Shown here: in pieces, positions 60,148 through 64,000 of the stretch
How positions within the stretch are numbered: position 1 is the stretch's first letter
Layout: each line of letters opens with the position of its first letter
Source: Caldilineaceae bacterium
Lineage (GTDB): Bacteria; Chloroflexota; Anaerolineae; Caldilineales; Caldilineaceae
NCBI GenBank assembly: GCA_022827195.1
Contig: JAJDTL010000014.1
Span: 1-64,000, forward strand
Length of the DNA: 64,000 nucleotides
Direction: 5' to 3'
Made by a program: the position numbers and the translations under genes
The notes under the pieces: generated by a model
What the model was told of the DNA's origin: nothing
Database searches by the model: none
Seen by the model: only the letters and a program-made list of their open reading frames with translations

Positions 60148-61446
60148 GTGGCTAAGATTACCTTGATCGGCGCCGGCAGCACCGGATTCAGCAAGCGGTT
60201 TATCTCAGACATCCTCACACGCCCCGCGCTGGCGGAGGGGACGCTCTCCCTGATGGACATCAACCAGGACTACCTGGATATCACCACCGCCCTGGCCAAA
60301 AAGATGGCGAAACAGCTGGGCGTGGGGACGAAGATCGAGTCGAGCACCGACCGGCGGCGCGCGCTGGAGGGGTCCGACTATGTGATCTCGGTAATCCTGC
60401 TGCACGGTCTCGAAGCGCGCATGGTCGAGCATAAGATTCAACGCAAATACGGGGTCGACCAGGCGGTCGGCTGCACGACCGGCCCGGGCGGCGTCTTCCA
60501 CGCACTGCGCTACATTCCGGTTATGCTTGACATCTGCCGCGACATGGAGGATCTGTGTCCCGACGCCTGGTTCCTGCACTACGCCAATCCAACGACGACG
60601 GTGCCCTGGGCGATGAACATCGCTTCGCCTATCAAGAGCATTGGATTGTGCCACAGCGTGCAGGGGACGGCGATGGAGCTGGCGCATTACCTCGGCGCGC
60701 CATTCGAAGAGACGGGTCACTGGGTGGCCGGCGTCAATCACCAAGCCTGGTTCCTGCGCTTCGAGTGGAACGGCGAGGACGCATATCCGCTGCTGCGGGA
60801 AAAGATGGAGGACCCGGCAATCTACGAGCAGGACAGGGTGCGCTGGGAGATGATGAAATATTTCGGCCACTTTCTCACAGAGTCCAGCTACCACAATTCG
60901 GAGTACGTGCCCTACTTCCGCCGCACGCCGGAGATGATTGCGCGTTTTGCCCCCAAAGTCGGCTCCTGGGAGGACCTGCTGGTTTCCTCGGTAGGCAAGG
61001 CGGAAGAGCGGAGGGAGGAGTTACGCGTCGAGGCCTTCGGCGACGGGCCGGTGACGGTCGACACGAGCGAGGAGTACTGCATCGAAATCATCAACGCGAT
61101 GGAGACCAACGTGCCGATCCGCTTCAACGGCAACGTGCTGAACCACGGGTTGATCACCAATCTGCCGCCGGGCTGCTGCGTCGAAGTACCGTGCCTGGTC
61201 GACAACATGGGCATCCACCCCTGCTTCGTCGGCGACCTGCCGCCGCAGTGCGCTTCTCTGAACCGCAGCCGCCTGGCGGGAGACGAGCTGACCGTCAAAG
61301 GCGCGCTCGAAGCCGACCGCAAAGCAATCGAGCAGGCGGTAGGCCTGGATCCGCTGACCGCGTCGGTCTGCACCCTGGACCAGATCCACGATATGGTGGA
61401 GGAGCTCTTCGAGGCCGACGCCGATCACCTGCCCCAGTTCCAGTAG
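60148..61446 (+). CDS. GH4 family alpha-glucosidase/alpha-galactosidase-like enzyme 1
   Basis: 432 residues from GTG 60148 with AAAAGGAG upstream. GH4 enzymes cleave glycosides by an NAD+- and Mn2+-dependent redox mechanism. Visible: NAD motif IGAGSTGF (7-14), NP pair at 147-148 (HYANPTT), Mn-binding C168 (GLCHSVQG) and H198 (VNHQAWF). Cytoplasmic; completes the operon with the permeases at 58299 and 59228, so it probably hydrolyses the imported sugar. A paralogue lies in inverted orientation 71 bp away. Confidence 0.92.
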   Translation: MAKITLIGAGSTGFSKRFISDILTRPALAEGTLSLMDINQDYLDITTALAKKMAKQLGVGTKIESSTDRRRALEGSDYVISVILLHGLEARMVEHKIQRKYGVDQAVGCTTGPGGVFHALRYIPVMLDICRDMEDLCPDAWFLHYANPTTTVPWAMNIASPIKSIGLCHSVQGTAMELAHYLGAPFEETGHWVAGVNHQAWFLRFEWNGEDAYPLLREKMEDPAIYEQDRVRWEMMKYFGHFLTESSYHNSEYVPYFRRTPEMIARFAPKVGSWEDLLVSSVGKAEERREELRVEAFGDGPVTVDTSEEYCIEIINAMETNVPIRFNGNVLNHGLITNLPPGCCVEVPCLVDNMGIHPCFVGDLPPQCASLNRSRLAGDELTVKGALEADRKAIEQAVGLDPLTASVCTLDQIHDMVEELFEADADHLPQFQ

Positions 61447-61517
61447 GCGCGGGCCTATTCCGGCCGGTACGCGTTGCGACCAACCTGCGTTAGCGGGGAA
61501 GAAACCCCAGCAACCCC

Positions 61518-62834
61518 CTATTTGAATAACTCGAACTCCGGGCCGAGGACGCTGAACAGCTCCTCGGTCAGTTCGTGGATCTGATCGAGTGTGCAGACCG
61601 CGGCTGCCAGCGGGTCCAGCGCAATCGCCTGCTCGATGGCCTGCCGGTCCTCCTCCAGAATGCCCTTGACCATCAGTTCATCGCCGGCGATTCGATTGCG
61701 GTTCAAAGACGCGCACTGCGGCGGCAGGTCGCCCACATGGCAGGGGTGCACGCCCATGTTGTCCACCAGGCAGGGCACCTCGACAACGCAGCCGGGCGGC
61801 AGATTGGTGATCAGTCCGCTGTTGATCACATTGCCATTGAAGCGGAACGGCTCGTTGCTTTCGATGGCGTTGAAGATGCCCGAGACGTACTCCGCGCCCC
61901 GCTCGATCGCCAGCGACGCACTGCCGAACGCCTCCTCTTTCAGCTCTTCGACCTGCGCGGCCTTGCGCCTGACGTAGCGGTCTCTCCCCGTCGCGAACTG
62001 CACCTCCCCGGCCAATCGCCCGCGCTTGTTCGAGTAACGGTCGATAAGCTCCCGATTCTTGCGAAAATAGGGCACGTACTCCGAGTTGTGATGGCTCGAC
62101 TCGGTGATGAAATAGCCGAAATGCTTCATCATTTCGAAGCGGACGATGTCCTGCTCGTAGATCTCCGCGTCGGCCATCTTCTCCCGCAGCAGCGGGTAGG
62201 CGTCCTCTCCGTTCCACTCGAAGCGCAAGAACCAGGCCTGATGGTTCACGCCGGCGACCCAGTGCCCGGTCTCTTCGATCGGCGCGCCGATATAGTGCGT
62301 CAACTCCTCCGCGGTCCCCTGCACGCTGTGGCACATGCCGATGCTGCGGACCGGCGTAACCTTGTTGAGCGCCCAAGAGAGAATCGGCGTCGGGTTCGAG
62401 TAGTGCAGGAAGAGCGCGTCGGGGCAGAGCTCCTCGATGTCTCGCACGATCTCCAGCAGCCGCGGCAGGTACTTGATCGCGCACTCCATCGCGCTCGCGC
62501 CCGTCTCGCCGCCAACGACCTGCATCACACCGTACTTTTCGGCGATCAGGATCGATTCGGTGCGCGTGTCGATGCCGGTCGGGCGAATGGTCGAGATCAC
62601 GTAGTCAGCGCCGTCAAGCGCACGGCGGCGGTCGGTCGTGGCCTCGATCTTGGTCGGCAGGTTGAGCTGCTTGACCATCTTAGCGGCCAGTGCCGCGGTG
62701 ATGTCGACATACTCCTGGCTGACATCCATCAGGCTCACGGTGCCCTCGGCCAGGGCCGGTCGCGTCAGAATGTCCATCATCAGCTGCTTGGCAAAGCCCC
62801 GGCTTCCCGCGCCGATGAAAGCGATTTTTCCCAT
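61518..62834 (-). CDS. GH4 family alpha-glucosidase/alpha-galactosidase-like enzyme 2
   Basis: 438 residues. Same landmarks at the same positions as copy 1: IGAGSRGF (7-14), NP at 147-148, C168 (GMCHSVQG) and H198 (VNHQAWF). A difference of interest: where copy 1 has VGCTTGPGGVFHALRY, this has VGGETGASAMECAIKY, in a loop near the active site, so specificity probably differs. Faces copy 1 tail to tail. Downstream of the MDR dehydrogenase gene (57-bp spacer), likely co-transcribed with it. Confidence 0.92.
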   Translation of the reverse strand: MGKIAFIGAGSRGFAKQLMMDILTRPALAEGTVSLMDVSQEYVDITAALAAKMVKQLNLPTKIEATTDRRRALDGADYVISTIRPTGIDTRTESILIAEKYGVMQVVGGETGASAMECAIKYLPRLLEIVRDIEELCPDALFLHYSNPTPILSWALNKVTPVRSIGMCHSVQGTAEELTHYIGAPIEETGHWVAGVNHQAWFLRFEWNGEDAYPLLREKMADAEIYEQDIVRFEMMKHFGYFITESSHHNSEYVPYFRKNRELIDRYSNKRGRLAGEVQFATGRDRYVRRKAAQVEELKEEAFGSASLAIERGAEYVSGIFNAIESNEPFRFNGNVINSGLITNLPPGCVVEVPCLVDNMGVHPCHVGDLPPQCASLNRNRIAGDELMVKGILEEDRQAIEQAIALDPLAAAVCTLDQIHELTEELFSVLGPEFELFK

Positions 62835-62891
62835 CTTCAGTCTCCTTCCTATTTGTGTTCGGAAGCGATGAGCCCCTCCAAAAAGAGGAGT

Positions 62892-63938
62892 TCAGTCCTC
62901 GCCGTAGTCGAGCACCACCTGCAAAATGTCCTGCGGGCGCGTGTCGATCATCGCGTAGGCCGCGGCCGCATTCTCGTGGTCGATTACGTCAGTTATCAGC
63001 CCATCCAAATTCAGTTTGGGCATCAGCGAAAGTACCACCTCCATCCGACGGGCGACCGTCCACCGGTGCGACAGCTCCGGGCTGATGCCGGCTATATGCG
63101 ACGAGATCAGCTGTACGCGGTTGTGGTGGAACTCCGCCCCAAGGTAGACGTTGGCCAGCGCGCCCGCATACCACGACATCACGATCACCTTGCCGTTGTA
63201 ACAGGCGGTGCGAATCGCCTCGTTCAGCGCGCGGTCGCTGGCCGAAAATTCGAACACGACGTCCGCACCGCGATTGTCCGTCAACTCCCGCACCGCCATC
63301 GCGATGTCTCCCACCTCGCCCGCATTGAATACGAGGTCCGCGCCGCTCACTCTCTTGGAGATCTCCAGCCGCTTTTCAATCAGGTCAACCGCGATCACCG
63401 GCGACGCGCCCGACAGCTTTGCCCACTGCACCGTCAGCTGCCCCAGGACACCCTGGCCAAAGACCACCACGCACTCTCCCAAGTGCAAGTCCGCGTCCAA
63501 CATGCCGTTGAAAGTAGTGTTCAGGACGGCAGTGAGCACACCTGCCCTTGGATCGATCCCCTCCGGCAGCTTGAACACCGACTTCACCGGCAGTACGTGT
63601 GCCGACTGGTGCGGGGCGAAGCAAAAGACGACGTCGCCCTCGGCAATCTCCGTGACCTCACTCCCTACTGCTGTGACCACGCCGACGCAGGCGTACCCGT
63701 ACCGCAAAGGGTATTCCCACTCAGGCCTTTCGGCATCCACAAACAGCTTTGTCCGGGGGTCCCGCTTTCTCCGCCACATCGGCGCGTCGCCGCGGTAGAC
63801 GTTCATCTCCGTCCCATGGCTGATGCCCGAGTACAGCGAGCGTATCGCCACCTCTCCCGGTCCCGGTCCCGCCAGCTCATCCTCGACCAAAGTTACCTGT
63901 CGAGGCCCAGTGATTTCGGCCGCCTTGATTGTGATCAT
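62892..63938 (-). CDS. Zinc-type alcohol/polyol dehydrogenase-like (MDR superfamily)
   Basis: 348 residues from ATG 63938 (AGAGGAACG upstream; the frame extends to 63992 without a site). MDR fold: VEDELAGPGPGEVAIRSLYS, GYACVGVVTAVGSEVTEIAEGD and the nucleotide site VVFGQGVLGQLTVQWAKLSG. The catalytic-zinc cysteine expected near residues 38-42 is replaced (YSGISHGTEM), as in MDR members of the bi-domain oxidoreductase/threonine-dehydrogenase-like group that lack catalytic zinc. Substrate unknown; the paired GH4 gene suggests a sugar or polyol. The 62 bp to the window end hold nothing recognisable. Confidence 0.87.
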   Translation of the reverse strand: MITIKAAEITGPRQVTLVEDELAGPGPGEVAIRSLYSGISHGTEMNVYRGDAPMWRRKRDPRTKLFVDAERPEWEYPLRYGYACVGVVTAVGSEVTEIAEGDVVFCFAPHQSAHVLPVKSVFKLPEGIDPRAGVLTAVLNTTFNGMLDADLHLGECVVVFGQGVLGQLTVQWAKLSGASPVIAVDLIEKRLEISKRVSGADLVFNAGEVGDIAMAVRELTDNRGADVVFEFSASDRALNEAIRTACYNGKVIVMSWYAGALANVYLGAEFHHNRVQLISSHIAGISPELSHRWTVARRMEVVLSLMPKLNLDGLITDVIDHENAAAAYAMIDTRPQDILQVVLDYGED

Positions 63939-64000
63939 CGTTCCTCTGAAGTCTCTTCTATCGCGACGCCCCCCTTCGCACCTACCTTGCAAATCGGCTA

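Noticed and set aside
1..64000. tRNA or rRNA genes, or a replication origin
   Set aside because: I looked for cloverleaf-type and rRNA-like conserved segments and found none I could defend; a tRNAscan or Infernal run would settle this.

Overview
The window reads as a high-GC bacterial chromosome from a carbohydrate- and peptide-scavenging heterotroph. Its gene set points to the Chloroflexota, possibly a Caldilineales-like lineage: many Tat- or Sec-exported lipoprotein solute-binding proteins, family-5 and sugar ABC transporters, GH172 (DUF2961) and GH4 glycosidases, several phytanoyl-CoA dioxygenase (PhyH) proteins, Gfo/Idh/MocA dehydrogenases and a ScyD/ScyE-type protein. This placement is inferred from gene content; no rRNA or tRNA gene was seen.

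Layout. 1-125 is the 3' end of a transposase. 670-10532 (minus) is a peptide/oligosaccharide-type ABC operon: binding protein, two permeases, fused double ATPase, GH172 enzyme and PLP aminotransferase, behind a near-consensus promoter. 11121-15100 (minus) holds an orphan membrane-fusion lipoprotein and a coupled oxidoreductase/ThDP-enzyme pair. 15579-19084 (plus) holds a binding protein, a small membrane protein and a ferredoxin-NADP-reductase-like flavoprotein. 19095-26503 (minus) is a second family-5 ABC locus with cupin, oxidoreductase and a nitrilase-fold protein that has lost its cysteine. 26776-34875 holds catabolic enzymes (GH172, flavin reductase, epimerase, FAH hydrolase, ScyD-like protein, enolase-superfamily dehydratase) and an AraC regulator. 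34955-40222 (minus) is a five-gene catabolic operon: HpaI aldolase, AtuA-like protein, three PhyH dioxygenases. 49950-60130 (plus) holds two sugar ABC loci without ATPases. 60148-63938 holds two inverted GH4 paralogues and an MDR dehydrogenase.

The most striking object is 40233-49696, a 9,464-bp mobile element. It has perfect 25-bp terminal inverted repeats and an 8-bp target duplication (TTTGCTTA), and one end carries an IS1595-type transposase gene with a consensus promoter. It carries about 16 mostly small, lower-GC genes: secreted proteins with Thr/Pro linkers, a DUF2442/DUF4160 pair, a DUF2513-like protein, a soluble PQQ-type sugar dehydrogenase, zinc ribbons and coiled coils. It landed in codon 9 of the HpaI aldolase gene, the first gene of the five-gene operon. 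Removing the element and one duplication restores an open frame (MMTGWELKQKLKADEI...) with an AGGAGG ribosome site now at 49724, so the operon has been cut off from its own start signals.

Two further patterns lie inside the element. First, the genes at 41042 and 47904 share a roughly 85-nt leader that folds the same way, hiding the ribosome site in a stem with compensatory base changes; this looks like an undescribed cis-regulatory RNA. Second, two unannotated 41-residue membrane peptides (42003 and 43365) are paralogues of each other.
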